From Paracoccaceae bacterium (GTDB taxonomy: Bacteria; Pseudomonadota; Alphaproteobacteria; Rhodobacterales; Rhodobacteraceae), in NCBI GenBank assembly GCA_020446815.1, contig JAGRDY010000034.1, positions 43,618 to 107,617 of the forward strand: a stretch of 64,000 nucleotides of DNA. The letters run 5' to 3'. The notes under the pieces are model-generated. The model did not search any database and was not told the origin of the DNA. It saw nothing but the letters and a program-made list of their open reading frames with translations. The position numbers and the translations under genes were made by a program. Of this stretch, positions 32,202-40,978 are shown one piece after another (the stretch's first letter is position 1; each line of letters starts with the position of its first letter).

Positions 32202-32750
32202 TTATTGCTTGGGGGTGCCTTTCCTTAAAATATCGGCAAGATCGGCAAAGGGCCGCAGCGCCTCGTCGGTCAGCGGCGCAACGCCCGGCTGGCAAAACAC
32301 CGTCTGGTCCAGCCGAGCCCCTCTGGAGCGCGGATAAAGCGGCAAGGCCAGCGCCAGCGCCTCGGCCATGACGGCGCCAAGATCGATGGTCTCGGGCAGG
32401 GGTTCGATGCTGTCGTCTTCGGGCATCTCGGTCTCTTCCGCCTCGGGGGGCGGCAGATCCGCGACATAACGGCGCAACACCGGTTCATGGATATCTGTCA
32501 CGACCGGTGCCAGCGTGACGACACAGGGCTGTTCGACCTCTGCGTCAAGCTCTGCGGTCAACTGCCAGTCCTTATTGCCGCCCGCCCGCAACTCGCCTTT
32601 GAAGGTCAGTGCGCTGACTGCGGTGATGCCGAACGCTTCGGCAAGGGCGGAGCGGGCATCGGAGCCGGGCGCGAGGCTGAACCGTGTCGGCTTGCGCACG
32701 GGCAGATCGGCAAGGCGAAGCAGATGCGAATAAACCGGTGTGTCAGACAT
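32202..32750 (-). CDS. yceD: YceD/DUF177 family protein
   Basis: A 182-residue protein of the DUF177 (YceD) family, linked to 23S rRNA accumulation in E. coli and in plants. Visible features are FKGELRAGGNKDWQLTAELD, EVEQPCVVTLAPVVTDIHEP and the acidic middle, which match the family order. The ATG at 32750 is chosen over upstream in-frame codons because the conserved part begins there. In this bacterial order the gene is normally followed by rpmF, plsX, fabH and ihfA. Here the PAS-BTAD regulator follows after 109 bases. Confidence 0.85.
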   Translation of the reverse strand: MSDTPVYSHLLRLADLPVRKPTRFSLAPGSDARSALAEAFGITAVSALTFKGELRAGGNKDWQLTAELDAEVEQPCVVTLAPVVTDIHEPVLRRYVADLPPPEAEETEMPEDDSIEPLPETIDLGAVMAEALALALPLYPRSRGARLDQTVFCQPGVAPLTDEALRPFADLADILRKGTPKQ

Positions 32751-32877
32751 CCTGTGCACCCTACGCGCCACTGAAGCGCCGTTCAAACCCCAATTGCCGC
32801 CATCTGTCCTTGAACGACAGCCCCGGCATGTTGTAAGCGGGATAGAAGGCTTGAGGCAGCAAGGCAAGAGGGTGGCA

Positions 32878-33336
32878 ATGGGCAGGCTCGGGATCGGGAT
32901 GCGGCGCGGCGTGACGCTGCTGGCCCTGTTTGCGCTGGTTTCCTGCACTGCCATCTACCGCAATCACGGTTATGTTCCGCGCGACGAGGATCTGGAAAAG
33001 GTCGTCGTCGGGCAATCCACGCAACAGGATGTGGCCGCGGCGGTCGGGCGGCCTTCCTCGACCGGCCTTCTGGCAGGCTCGGGGTGGTTTTATGTGGGCA
33101 GCCGGTTCAAGTATTTCGGCGGGCGCGAACCCAAGGAGGTCGACCGGCAGGTTGTCGCGATCAGCTTCGATGACAAGGGTGTGGTCGAAAATGTCGAACG
33201 CTTCGGCCTGGAGGACGGGCAGGTCATCGTCCTGTCGCGGCGCGTGACCAGCAGCAGCATCAAGGGCATGGGATTCCTGCGCCAGCTTCTGGGCAATATC
33301 GGCAATATTTCGGCGGGCCAGATATTCGGCAACTGA
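32878..33336 (+). CDS. bamE: Outer-membrane assembly lipoprotein BamE (SmpA/OmlA)
   Basis: A protein of 152 residues with a lipoprotein signal (VTLLALFALVSC, lipidated Cys) and a SmpA/OmlA domain: YVPRDEDLEKVVVGQSTQQD, GRPSSTGLLAGSGWFYVG. BamE is part of the BAM complex that inserts outer-membrane proteins. ATG 32878 has AAGAGGGTGG upstream. It is divergent from yceD, a pairing I recall as conserved in Rhodobacterales. Confidence 0.9.
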   Translation: MGRLGIGMRRGVTLLALFALVSCTAIYRNHGYVPRDEDLEKVVVGQSTQQDVAAAVGRPSSTGLLAGSGWFYVGSRFKYFGGREPKEVDRQVVAISFDDKGVVENVERFGLEDGQVIVLSRRVTSSSIKGMGFLRQLLGNIGNISAGQIFGN

Positions 33337-33386
33337 CGATCAGCAGAGGGCGTTATTGCGCGCGGCTTGCCGCCGGGCCGCGCGAT

Positions 33387-34100
33387 GTGATCCGCGCCCG
33401 GCAATTGCGCGCCCTGGCGTTTCGCGGCCAAAGCCATGCGGGCGATGGCGATCCGGGCGATGGCGACATGTTCGACGACCGATGCTGTCATGGTCTGGTG
33501 GAGGATCACGAAACCGGGCGCCTGGTTGCGACGTTCCGGCTGCTGCCCATGACATCGGGCGCCGAGATCGGACAAAGCTACGCGGCGCAGTTCTACGATC
33601 TTTCGGCGCTTGCGGCCTACCCGCGCCCTCTGGCCGAGCTTGGCCGCTTTTGCGATCACCCTGACTGGCGGCATGATCCGGATATTGTGCGCATCGCCTG
33701 GGCGGTGCTGACGCGGATCGTCGACCGCCTCGGGGTCGCCATGCTTGTCGGCTGTTCATCCTTTGCCGGCACGGATGGCGATGCCTACCGCGACGCCTTC
33801 GGCTATCTCAGGCAAAGGCATGTCGGCCCGGATATCTGGCGGCCGGGCGAAAAGGCGGCGCAGGTCATCCGCTTTGGCACCGGCCCCGAGATGCGCGCCT
33901 GCGACATGGCCCGTGCGCTCGAGACCCTGCCGCCGCTCTTGCGGACATATCTTGCCATGGGGGGCTGGGTCAGCGACCACGCGGTCGTCGACCGCGACAT
34001 GGGCACGCTGCATGTCTTCACCGGGCTGGAGATTTCGGCCATCCCGGCGGCGCGGGCGCGGGCGCTGCGTCAGATCGCGGGGCAGGGTGCGGGGCCGTGA
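33387..34100 (+). CDS. OlsB-like GNAT N-acyltransferase
   Basis: A protein of about 237 residues from a GTG start. It matches the ornithine-lipid/hemolysin-type acyltransferase family (LVATFRLLPM, LAELGRFCDHPDWRHDPDIV, LVGCSSFAGTDGDAYRDAFG, and the C-terminal YLAMGGWVSDHAVVDRDMGT). Coding-like, family-like sequence continues upstream of the GTG (GRYCARLAAGPRDV from 33348) without ATG, GTG or TTG in frame, so the true start is uncertain, possibly a rare CTG at 33333. The window holds a second, fuller OlsB at 51361. Substrate here is unknown. Confidence 0.78.
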   Translation: MIRARQLRALAFRGQSHAGDGDPGDGDMFDDRCCHGLVEDHETGRLVATFRLLPMTSGAEIGQSYAAQFYDLSALAAYPRPLAELGRFCDHPDWRHDPDIVRIAWAVLTRIVDRLGVAMLVGCSSFAGTDGDAYRDAFGYLRQRHVGPDIWRPGEKAAQVIRFGTGPEMRACDMARALETLPPLLRTYLAMGGWVSDHAVVDRDMGTLHVFTGLEISAIPAARARALRQIAGQGAGP

Positions 34101-34324
34101 CGCAGGACAGCGACGCGCCCGGCGCCGGGGCGTTGAAATCCGCCGCAAGCGTTTCGGGAAGTGCCCGCCCCATCAATCATCGCCAAAAGCCAATGAGCGC
34201 CGCAGGCGCGGCAGGGTTCTGGCGATTCAGGATTTCCCGAACCGCCATAGCGGATGAAAAGCCATGCGGCGGCCCCGCCTGATCGGTCGGAGCCGCCGGA
34301 TCATGTGGCGCGAATGGCGCCTGT

Positions 34325-35287
34325 TCAGCCGCGCCGGCGCCGTCCGCCTTCGCGGCCCGCGCGCCCGGCACTGGCGATCGCGGTCGAGGCTTCGGCGAAG
34401 GCTGTCCCTTCCCTGACCGACTCGAGCACACGGGCGAACTTGATCCAGTCGGTACCGTTGGAATCGTGGTTCATCAGCAAATTGGCGGCCCGGATCGCTT
34501 CCATTTCAACCGGGCGCACCGGGTTCATGATGGCCGAGGTCATGCCCGCGCCGATGGCCATCGGCAGGAAGGCTGCGTTGATCCCGTGCCGGTTGGGAAG
34601 GCCGAAGGACACGTTCGATGCGCCGCAGGTGGTGTTCACGCCCAACTCGTCGCGCAACCGCCGCACCAGGGCGAAGACCTGCCGCCCGGCATCACCCAGC
34701 GCGCCCACCGGCATCACCAGCGGGTCAACGACGATATCATGCGCCGGGATGCCATAATCGGCGGCCCTTTCGACGATCATCTTGGCGACGCCAAAACGTA
34801 CGTCCGGATCCATTGAAATGCCGGTATCGTCGTTGGAGATCGCCACGACGGGCACGTTGTATTTCTTGACCAGCGGCAGCACCATTTCCAGGCGCTCTTC
34901 CTCGCCCGTGACGGAATTGAGCAGCGGCCGCCCCTGCGCCGCGGCAAGCCCTGCCTCGAGCGCGCCGGGCACCGAACTGTCGATGCACAGCGGGGCATCG
35001 ACAAGGCCCTGAACGATATTGATCATCCTGGTCATCAGGGGCGGTTCGGTTTCATTCGGGTTGGGATTGGAATTGTAAACGACACCCGCATTCACATCGA
35101 GAACCATCGCCCCGCAGGCCACCTGTTCGATGGCATCGCGTTCGACGGTCGAAAAGTCGTTCGCCTCCAGTTCCGCGGCGAGTTTCTTGCGCCCCGTGGG
35201 GTTGATCCGCTCGCCGATGACGCAGAACGGTTCATCAAAGCCGATCGTGACGGTTTTCGTTTTTGATTCTATGACGGTACGGGTCAT
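34325..35287 (-). CDS. Methyltetrahydrofolate:corrinoid-type methyltransferase
   Basis: A protein of 320 residues with a pterin-binding TIM barrel. FCVIGERINPTGRKKLAAEL near the start and GAMVLDVNAGVVYNSN, LCIDSSVPGALEAGL, LNSVTGEE and ASNVSFGLPNR follow the pterin-binding strand order of MetH/AcsE/MtgA-type enzymes. It would transfer a methyl group between a corrinoid protein and tetrahydrofolate. No corrinoid protein lies in the window. It is transcribed after the MTHFR-like gene, 15 bases apart, in a three-gene C1 operon. Confidence 0.85.
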   Translation of the reverse strand: MTRTVIESKTKTVTIGFDEPFCVIGERINPTGRKKLAAELEANDFSTVERDAIEQVACGAMVLDVNAGVVYNSNPNPNETEPPLMTRMINIVQGLVDAPLCIDSSVPGALEAGLAAAQGRPLLNSVTGEEERLEMVLPLVKKYNVPVVAISNDDTGISMDPDVRFGVAKMIVERAADYGIPAHDIVVDPLVMPVGALGDAGRQVFALVRRLRDELGVNTTCGASNVSFGLPNRHGINAAFLPMAIGAGMTSAIMNPVRPVEMEAIRAANLLMNHDSNGTDWIKFARVLESVREGTAFAEASTAIASAGRAGREGGRRRRG

Positions 35288-35302
35288 TTCTAACTTTCTT
35301 TA

Positions 35303-36223
35303 TCAGCTTGTGCGGGCCGGAGCGGCAAAGGCGCCGCCATGCTCGATGGCCCAGGTTGCGTTGGTCTTGATACCGCCCAGCGGAAAGAAATGCACGGCTT
35401 CGATGCCGAATTTCGGGTTGGCCGCCTTGTGGGCCGCCAGTTCGGAGACAAAGTCGTTCGGCTCATAGGGCAAGAGCAGTTTGGTCACATCCATGGCGCG
35501 CTTTTGCAGCACCTTCAGCGAAGGGCCGACACCGCAGGCAATGGCGAACTTGATCAGCGTCTGCAATTTGGCCGGGCCGGCCACACCGATGTGAATGGGC
35601 AGATCAATGCCTTCGACAGCCAGCCGGTCGGCCCATTGGATCACTGGTCCGGCCGCGAAACAGAATTGCGTGGCCAGCGCCATCCTGGCGTCGGTGCGCG
35701 CCGAAAACGCCTGTTTCCAGCGCAGCGCGTCCATCACGTTCCTGTCGGAGCCATCGGCGTCTATGTCGCGGTTGCCTTCTGGATGGCCCGCGACATGGAG
35801 CCGCTCGAAGCCATCGAACTGGCCGGATTCGAGAAGTTGCATCGAGGAATGAAATTCGCCATGGGGCCGGGCAACGCCCCCCGCCAGCAGCAACGCCTGC
35901 CTGACATCGGCTTCGCCCCGGTAACGGGCGATCCAGTCGCCCAGCGTGGCCTTGTCCTTGATGATGCGCGCCGGAAAATGCGGCATGACGGCAAAGCCTT
36001 CGCCATTGAGCCGTTTTGCCGTGGCGACCATTTCCTCGATCGGCGTGCCTTCGATATGGGCGATGTAGACACGGGTGTCTTGCGGCAGGAGGGCGCGGAA
36101 ATCCTCGACCTTTTCGGCGGTGCGCGGCATCACCTCGATCGAATAGCCTTTCAGAAATGCCTCGACTTGGGATTTGTTGCCGGCCGGGGCCGCCTCCTTG
36201 CGGCGGAAATTCAGTAGCGCCAT
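35303..36223 (-). CDS. Methylenetetrahydrofolate reductase-like protein
   Basis: A 306-residue protein related to MetF but divergent. The TIM-barrel segments SIEVMPRTAEKVEDFRALLP, GFAVMPHFPARIIKDKATLG, ALATQFCFAAGPVIQWADRL and LPIHIGVAGPAKLQTLIKFA are visible. Methyl groups carried by tetrahydrofolate could be oxidised to methylene-tetrahydrofolate by it. Its neighbours, a methyltransferase and a Virulence_fact-domain protein, form a group I associate with demethylation of methylated amines or betaines in marine Rhodobacterales. That is recalled context, not proof. Confidence 0.85.
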   Translation of the reverse strand: MALLNFRRKEAAPAGNKSQVEAFLKGYSIEVMPRTAEKVEDFRALLPQDTRVYIAHIEGTPIEEMVATAKRLNGEGFAVMPHFPARIIKDKATLGDWIARYRGEADVRQALLLAGGVARPHGEFHSSMQLLESGQFDGFERLHVAGHPEGNRDIDADGSDRNVMDALRWKQAFSARTDARMALATQFCFAAGPVIQWADRLAVEGIDLPIHIGVAGPAKLQTLIKFAIACGVGPSLKVLQKRAMDVTKLLLPYEPNDFVSELAAHKAANPKFGIEAVHFFPLGGIKTNATWAIEHGGAFAAPARTS

Positions 36224-36249
36224 CGCAGTTCTCCAGAAATGTTTTCGTG

Positions 36250-36546
36250 TCACGCCCAACCGTCGTTGGCAATCAGCGTCTTGATGCGGTCAGTGTCATA
36301 TTCCGCGACGATTCGCGCCACTTCGGCTTCGGCGACGGCTTCGTCCTCGCCGTCGACGCTTACCGGGGCGGCCTTGCGCCATTCCGCCAGATAGGCATCC
36401 GTGCCCGCCGCGCCGATCTTCATGGCGCATCGGTCGATGGCCTGTTCGAACCGTTCCGGCAGGGCTTTTTTCGTCCCCCGGCGGCCCTTTCCGACGATGA
36501 CCTGTGCGGGAATGTCGCGCCAGTAAACGATGGTAACCTCAGCCAT
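36250..36546 (-). CDS. Virulence_fact-domain small protein
   Basis: A protein of 98 residues. AEVTIVYWRDIPAQVIVGKG, then KKALPERFEQAIDRCAMKIG, match the small Pfam family named 'virulence factor' (PF13769), whose function is unknown. It starts the three-gene operon with the MTHFR-like and methyltransferase genes (26-base gap), so it is probably an accessory of C1 transfer. No signal peptide or cofactor motif is seen. Confidence 0.8.
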   Translation of the reverse strand: MAEVTIVYWRDIPAQVIVGKGRRGTKKALPERFEQAIDRCAMKIGAAGTDAYLAEWRKAAPVSVDGEDEAVAEAEVARIVAEYDTDRIKTLIANDGWA

Positions 36547-36733
36547 GGCGAATCTCCCCGGAGTTGGGCCCTCAATACTGTGCCCGGGCCGGCAAACGAT
36601 GACGATTTTCGACATTGTGCGCAATCAGAGCGACCTGTGGCAGGGTGGTGCGCCGCGGAACGCCGCCGTGTGCCTTGCCTGACAGGGCGGCAGCGGTTAT
36701 TCAGGGGCCAACAAGACAAAGGAGGGCGCGACG

Positions 36734-37846
36734 ATGGCGCCCAGGCGTCCCGGAGGTGCGGGCGCGTTCCCCAGGTCGGTAGAGCCGCCAAGCACCCCAA
36801 GGCCGGATTCCGCGCAGCTTTATGCGGCGCTGGATCTCGGCACGAACAGTTGCCGCATGCTGATTGCCCAGCCGCAGGGCAGTCAGTTTCATGTGATCGA
36901 CAGTTTTTCCAAATCGGTCCGTCTTGGCAACGGGCTGGAAGCGTCGGGCCGTCTGGGGCGCGCCTCCATCGCGCGCACGATACAGGCGCTGCAAATCTGT
37001 CGGCGCAAGATCGAACAGCATGAAGTGACGCGGATGCGCCTTGTTGCGACCGAGGCGTGCCGGCGGGCGTCGAACGCCGGTGAATTCCTGCGGCTGGTGC
37101 GCAAGGAAACCGGCCTGCCACTGGAAATCATCGAAACCGAGGAAGAGGCGCGACTGGCGGTGGTTTCCTGTGCGCCGCTGGTGTCGGTCAAGACCGAACA
37201 ATTGCTGGTTGTCGACATTGGCGGGGGGTCTACCGAGCTGGTCTGGATCGACCTGTCTGCCGTGGCCGGACCCCAGCGGCCGCGCGCGATCATGCGCCTG
37301 CATGGCGGATTCCATCCCCCCGACAGCCCCTTTCCCGCCGCCAAGGTGGTTGACTGGATATCGGTGCCATTGGGGGTTGCCACGCTCAAGGATCAGTTTT
37401 CGGATGTCCTGGATGATGCCGCCCGCTTTGCGTTGATGAGCTGGTATTTCGAGGAAAACCTTGCAAAGTTTTCGCCCTATAGTGCCAGCCAGCCGCGCGA
37501 GGGGTTCCAGATTGTCGGCACCTCGGGGACGGTGACCACGGTTGCCGCGAGCCATCTGGGGCTGAAACGATATGACCGCAGCAAGGTCGACGGGCTGAGG
37601 ATGACCAGCGATCAGATCGACCGGGTGATTCGCGAATATCTGAGCCTGGGGCCGGAAGGGCGCCGCAACGACCCGCGTATCGGCCGCGACCGGCATTCGC
37701 TGATCATGTCCGGTTCGGCGATCCTGCAGGCGCTGTTGCGGGTCTGGCCGACCGACCGGCTGTCGGTGGCCGATCGCGGATTGCGCGAAGGGCTGTTATA
37801 CGCGCAAATGTCGGCGGATGGCGTTCTGGAACCGGACTGCCTTTGA
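36734..37846 (+). CDS. Ppx/GppA phosphatase family protein
   Basis: A 370-residue protein of the ASKHA fold. AALDLGTNSCRMLIAQP is phosphate-binding loop 1 and LLVVDIGGGSTELVWI is loop 2. MSGSAILQALLRVW near the C-terminus matches the family. Such enzymes remove phosphate from polyphosphate or pppGpp. The length (300-350 core) suggests a short, GppA/Ppx1-like form without the HD domain. It is followed at 37950 by rlmE, an arrangement I recall as frequent in alphaproteobacteria. Confidence 0.88.
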   Translation: MAPRRPGGAGAFPRSVEPPSTPRPDSAQLYAALDLGTNSCRMLIAQPQGSQFHVIDSFSKSVRLGNGLEASGRLGRASIARTIQALQICRRKIEQHEVTRMRLVATEACRRASNAGEFLRLVRKETGLPLEIIETEEEARLAVVSCAPLVSVKTEQLLVVDIGGGSTELVWIDLSAVAGPQRPRAIMRLHGGFHPPDSPFPAAKVVDWISVPLGVATLKDQFSDVLDDAARFALMSWYFEENLAKFSPYSASQPREGFQIVGTSGTVTTVAASHLGLKRYDRSKVDGLRMTSDQIDRVIREYLSLGPEGRRNDPRIGRDRHSLIMSGSAILQALLRVWPTDRLSVADRGLREGLLYAQMSADGVLEPDCL

Positions 37847-37949
37847 CGGGTGCAGTTGCGGCGGCGATTGAGGTTGCAGGATTGAGATAGCAGGCCGGAA
37901 TGGTTATCCGGGCGGCAGATTGCGGCAATTCCTTGAGGCAAATGCGGAC

Positions 37950-38708
37950 ATGGCAAAGACGCCGACAAGAAATACATCCGGGCGCGGGGCACGCGATTTG
38001 CGGGTCCGTGTAAGGACCGCCAAGGGGCGCAAGCTTTCCTCGACGCTGTGGCTGGAACGGCAATTGAACGACCCCTATGTCCAGCGCGCGCAAAAGGAAG
38101 GCTTTCGCGGCCGCGCGGCCTTCAAGATCATCGAACTGGATGACAAATACCGGTTTCTGGTGCCGGGCGCGCGCGTGGTCGATCTGGGCTGTGCGCCGGG
38201 CGGCTGGTGTCAGGTCGCGGTTGAGCGGGTGAATGCGCAAGGCACTCGGGCCGGAAAGAAACGGGGCAGGGTGCTGGGCGTGGATTTGCAGGAGGTCGAG
38301 CCGATTGCCGGGGCCGAAATCCACGTTCTGGATTTTCTGTCCGATGGCGCGGACGCAAAGGTCAAGGCCTGGCTTGGCGGCAAGGCGGATGTGGTGATGT
38401 CCGACATGGCCGCATCGGCGTCGGGCCACAAGGGCACCGATCATCTGCGGATCATCGCGCTGTGCGAGGCGGCCGCGGAACTGGCGTTCGATGTTCTGGA
38501 AATCGGCGGCACCTTCGTGGCCAAGGTTCTGGCCGGTGGGGCCGAGAGCGAATTGCAGATGCTGCTCAAACGCGCCTTTGCCAAGGTCGCGCATGTGAAG
38601 CCGCCTGCCAGCCGATCTGACAGTTCCGAAAAATTCGTGGTCGCCACCGGCTTTCGCGGCCATCCGACCGATGGGCGTTCGCCGGAGGGCGGCCAGGCGG
38701 AGAAATAG
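37950..38708 (+). CDS. rlmE: 23S rRNA (uridine-2'-O-)-methyltransferase RlmE/FtsJ
   Basis: A protein of 252 residues. An Arg/Lys-rich N-terminus is followed by the FtsJ fold: [15 protein letters not shown] (catalytic Lys), [15 protein letters not shown] (SAM binding), [18 protein letters not shown] (catalytic Asp) and [11 protein letters not shown] (catalytic Lys). The K-D-K-E set for 2'-O-methylation is readable. It modifies the A-loop of 23S rRNA in the large subunit. ATG 37950 gives a start matching homologues; an earlier ATG at 37920 is less likely. Confidence 0.93.
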   Translation: MAKTPTRNTSGRGARDLRVRVRTAKGRKLSSTLWLERQLNDPYVQRAQKEGFRGRAAFKIIELDDKYRFLVPGARVVDLGCAPGGWCQVAVERVNAQGTRAGKKRGRVLGVDLQEVEPIAGAEIHVLDFLSDGADAKVKAWLGGKADVVMSDMAASASGHKGTDHLRIIALCEAAAELAFDVLEIGGTFVAKVLAGGAESELQMLLKRAFAKVAHVKPPASRSDSSEKFVVATGFRGHPTDGRSPEGGQAEK

Positions 38709-38773
38709 ACCTTGCCGGCGGTCAGGCCGAGTCGAAGGCCCTTTCCATGCCGGTCCGGCACCCCAGGAGTGGG

Positions 38774-39319
38774 TCAGGGCGCGACGCTGGTCCAGGTGCC
38801 GTTCACGCTGACGGTAACGGGAACCGTGCAGTTGAACAGGTAATAGGTCAGCAGCATTTCGGGCTTGCGCAAGACGCCCGGCATATGCTCCAGATCGCGG
38901 GCAAGGCAGAATTCCTGACGAAACTGGGCCTTGCTTACATTGATCTTCTGATGCGGCGAGACGGTCAGATCTTCCTTGGGCAGATTGTGGCCCAGCGAAC
39001 CCGCGCGGATCAGGATCGGCTGGGCGTCGGGATGGGTGCGCAGAAATTCCTCGTCAAGATGGATCTTGTCCACCCAGCCCACCGTCGCGATGGTTCCCGC
39101 AACGGTGCGCAGGGGGTCGCGCAGGCGAAGCGCATAGATCGGCATTTCACCGAAGCTGGTGGCGATCTTGGTGCCGCCACAGAAACCCGGCAGGGTCCAG
39201 AGCGTATCCTTGACGGGAAGCGGCCGGCCCTTCGCGCGAGGCCCGCGGCGCGCCGCGGCTGCCTGAGCGAAACCGGTCGCGGCGATTTCGGATGGGGTGG
39301 AACTCTTTACCTGGTGCAT
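38774..39319 (-). CDS. Hint (hedgehog/intein)-domain protein
   Basis: A protein of 181 residues. After about 45 Ala/Arg-rich residues comes a Hint-type domain: FCGGTKIATSFGEMPIYALR with a candidate Cys nucleophile (Cys47), PILIRAGSLGHNLPKEDLTV and SPHQKINV. Many Rhodobacterales carry such Hint_2 proteins of unknown role, often at the end of secreted RTX-type proteins. Here the domain is nearly alone with no visible N-extein partner or signal peptide. Autoprocessing is conceivable but untested. Confidence 0.82.
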   Translation of the reverse strand: MHQVKSSTPSEIAATGFAQAAAARRGPRAKGRPLPVKDTLWTLPGFCGGTKIATSFGEMPIYALRLRDPLRTVAGTIATVGWVDKIHLDEEFLRTHPDAQPILIRAGSLGHNLPKEDLTVSPHQKINVSKAQFRQEFCLARDLEHMPGVLRKPEMLLTYYLFNCTVPVTVSVNGTWTSVAP

Positions 39320-39842
39320 CGTTACCTACTCACTTACTCATTTACTTGTTCGACATTAGCCGACCGCCCCGCTGAACCGCCGGTACGGCATTGGCCTTTT
39401 CTTACATCACTTTGCGGCCCGACATCTTCGACCGCGGCTTGCCCCCATCCGTGTCCCGATCGCTGTTCTTTCGTGCTCATGGCCTGATGAAGGCAGATAC
39501 CCCACCTTCAAGCAGTTGAGAGCAATGGAAAAAAACCCCACGCGATCGGGCGCCGCTTCCCCCAAGCCTTGCGCCAATTCTGCGGCAATGCCCGGCTGAT
39601 TCAAAGGACTTTCAATTTTAGGTAGAGCAATGCGAAACAATTCCGGGCAGCATCGGCAAAAGTATCCGAAGAATTTTCAAAGCACCGATTCCATTGTCCT
39701 TTAGGATAGGTCGGGCCGGCCCGGAACCCGACGGAAATTCCCGCCGCAATTGCCGGGTCTGGCCCAAGGAGGCGCGAATCAGCGGTCTGTCGCGCGCGGC
39801 CGGGCCTAGGAAAAGCCGATGGCCTGGGCTAAGACGCCGACC
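39320..39842. other. 523-bp intergenic region between Hint gene and tgt
   Basis: No gene is supported. The first 35 bases contain a short imperfect repeat of ACTTACTC-type units (39327-39348), upstream of the Hint gene on the minus strand. The centre has many stops in all frames. AAAGGAC (39603-39609) and GTCCTTT (39696-39702) form a widely spaced inverted repeat of uncertain meaning. The right end should hold the tgt promoter. Confidence 0.5.
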
Positions 39843-40973
39843 ATGACAAACCGGTTTGCCTTCACACTGAACTCCACCGACGGTCTGGCCCGCGCCGGTG
39901 TCATTTCGACCCCGCGCGGTGAGATTCGCACACCGGCCTTCATGCCGGTGGGCACCGCGGCGACCGTCAAGGCGATGTTGCCCGAAAATGTTGCCGCTAC
40001 CGGCGCCGATATCCTGTTGGGCAATACCTATCACCTGATGCTGCGCCCCACCGCCGAAAGGATCAGCCAAATGGGCGGCCTGCACCGGTTCATGAATTGG
40101 CCGCGTCCGATCCTGACCGATAGCGGCGGCTTTCAGGTCATGAGCCTGGCCAGCCTGCGCAGGATGAGCGAAGAAGGCGTGCGCTTCAAATCCCATATCG
40201 ACGGATCGCCCCATCACCTGACGCCCGAAAGGTCGATGGAGATTCAGCGCCTGCTCGGCAGCGACATCGTGATGGCCTTTGACGAATGCACGCCTTATCC
40301 GGCCGATGAGGCCACAGCCCGCAAGTCGATGGAGCTTTCGATGCGCTGGGCCCAAAGGTCGCGCGAGGCTTTCGGCGACAGGCCGGGTCACGGCCTGTTC
40401 GGCATCCAGCAAGGCAGCATCTTTCACGACCAGCGCGCGCAAAGCGCAGAGAAATTGCGCGAGATCGGCTTTGACGGCTATGCCGTTGGTGGATTGGCGG
40501 TGGGCGAGGGGCAGGAACGGATGTTTTCGGTTCTGGACTATGCGCCACAGATGCTGCCATCCGACAAACCGCGATACCTCATGGGGGTCGGCAAGCCCGA
40601 CGATATCGTCGGCGCCGTTGCGCGCGGGATCGACATGATGGACTGTGTGTTGCCGTCGCGTTCGGGGCGCACCGGGCAGGCCTTTACCCGCAAGGGTGTC
40701 GTCAACATCAAGAACGCGCGTCACCAGGATGATCCGCGGCCGCTGGATGATCAATGTCAGTGCCCGGCGTGCCAAAACTATTCGCGCGCCTACCTGCACC
40801 ATGTCTTTCGCGCGGGCGAAATCATCGCCTCGATGCTGATGACATGGCACAACCTTCATTACTATCAGGAACTGATGGCCGGTCTGCGCGCGGCGGTATC
40901 GGCGGGCGCGCTGCAAGGCTTTGTCAAATTGTTCAATGATTTGCGCAGCCAGGGCGATATCGAGCCGATTTGA
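39843..40973 (+). CDS. tgt: Queuine tRNA-ribosyltransferase
   Basis: A protein of 376 residues. [10 protein letters not shown] carries the general Asp of the active site, [20 protein letters not shown] the nucleophile Asp and base-binding loop, and [18 protein letters not shown] is part of the zinc site (C-x-C-x2-C and a downstream His). It exchanges guanine-34 for a queuine precursor in GUN tRNAs. The start [10 protein letters not shown] (39843) agrees with family members; a Met at 39819 is upstream. The stop lies 5 bases from the convergent AHL-binding gene. Confidence 0.95.
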   Translation: MTNRFAFTLNSTDGLARAGVISTPRGEIRTPAFMPVGTAATVKAMLPENVAATGADILLGNTYHLMLRPTAERISQMGGLHRFMNWPRPILTDSGGFQVMSLASLRRMSEEGVRFKSHIDGSPHHLTPERSMEIQRLLGSDIVMAFDECTPYPADEATARKSMELSMRWAQRSREAFGDRPGHGLFGIQQGSIFHDQRAQSAEKLREIGFDGYAVGGLAVGEGQERMFSVLDYAPQMLPSDKPRYLMGVGKPDDIVGAVARGIDMMDCVLPSRSGRTGQAFTRKGVVNIKNARHQDDPRPLDDQCQCPACQNYSRAYLHHVFRAGEIIASMLMTWHNLHYYQELMAGLRAAVSAGALQGFVKLFNDLRSQGDIEPI

Positions 40974-40978
40974 AGGCC

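Noticed and set aside
34097-34282. Possible small gene coupled to the OlsB-like gene by GTGA
   Set aside because: Sixty-one codons of low complexity with no similarity to OlsA/PlsC or any family, so no support beyond the overlap.
39407-39640. 77-codon open frame between the Hint gene and tgt
   Set aside because: No ribosome-binding site, no recognisable pattern, and it lies in sequence that reads as noncoding.
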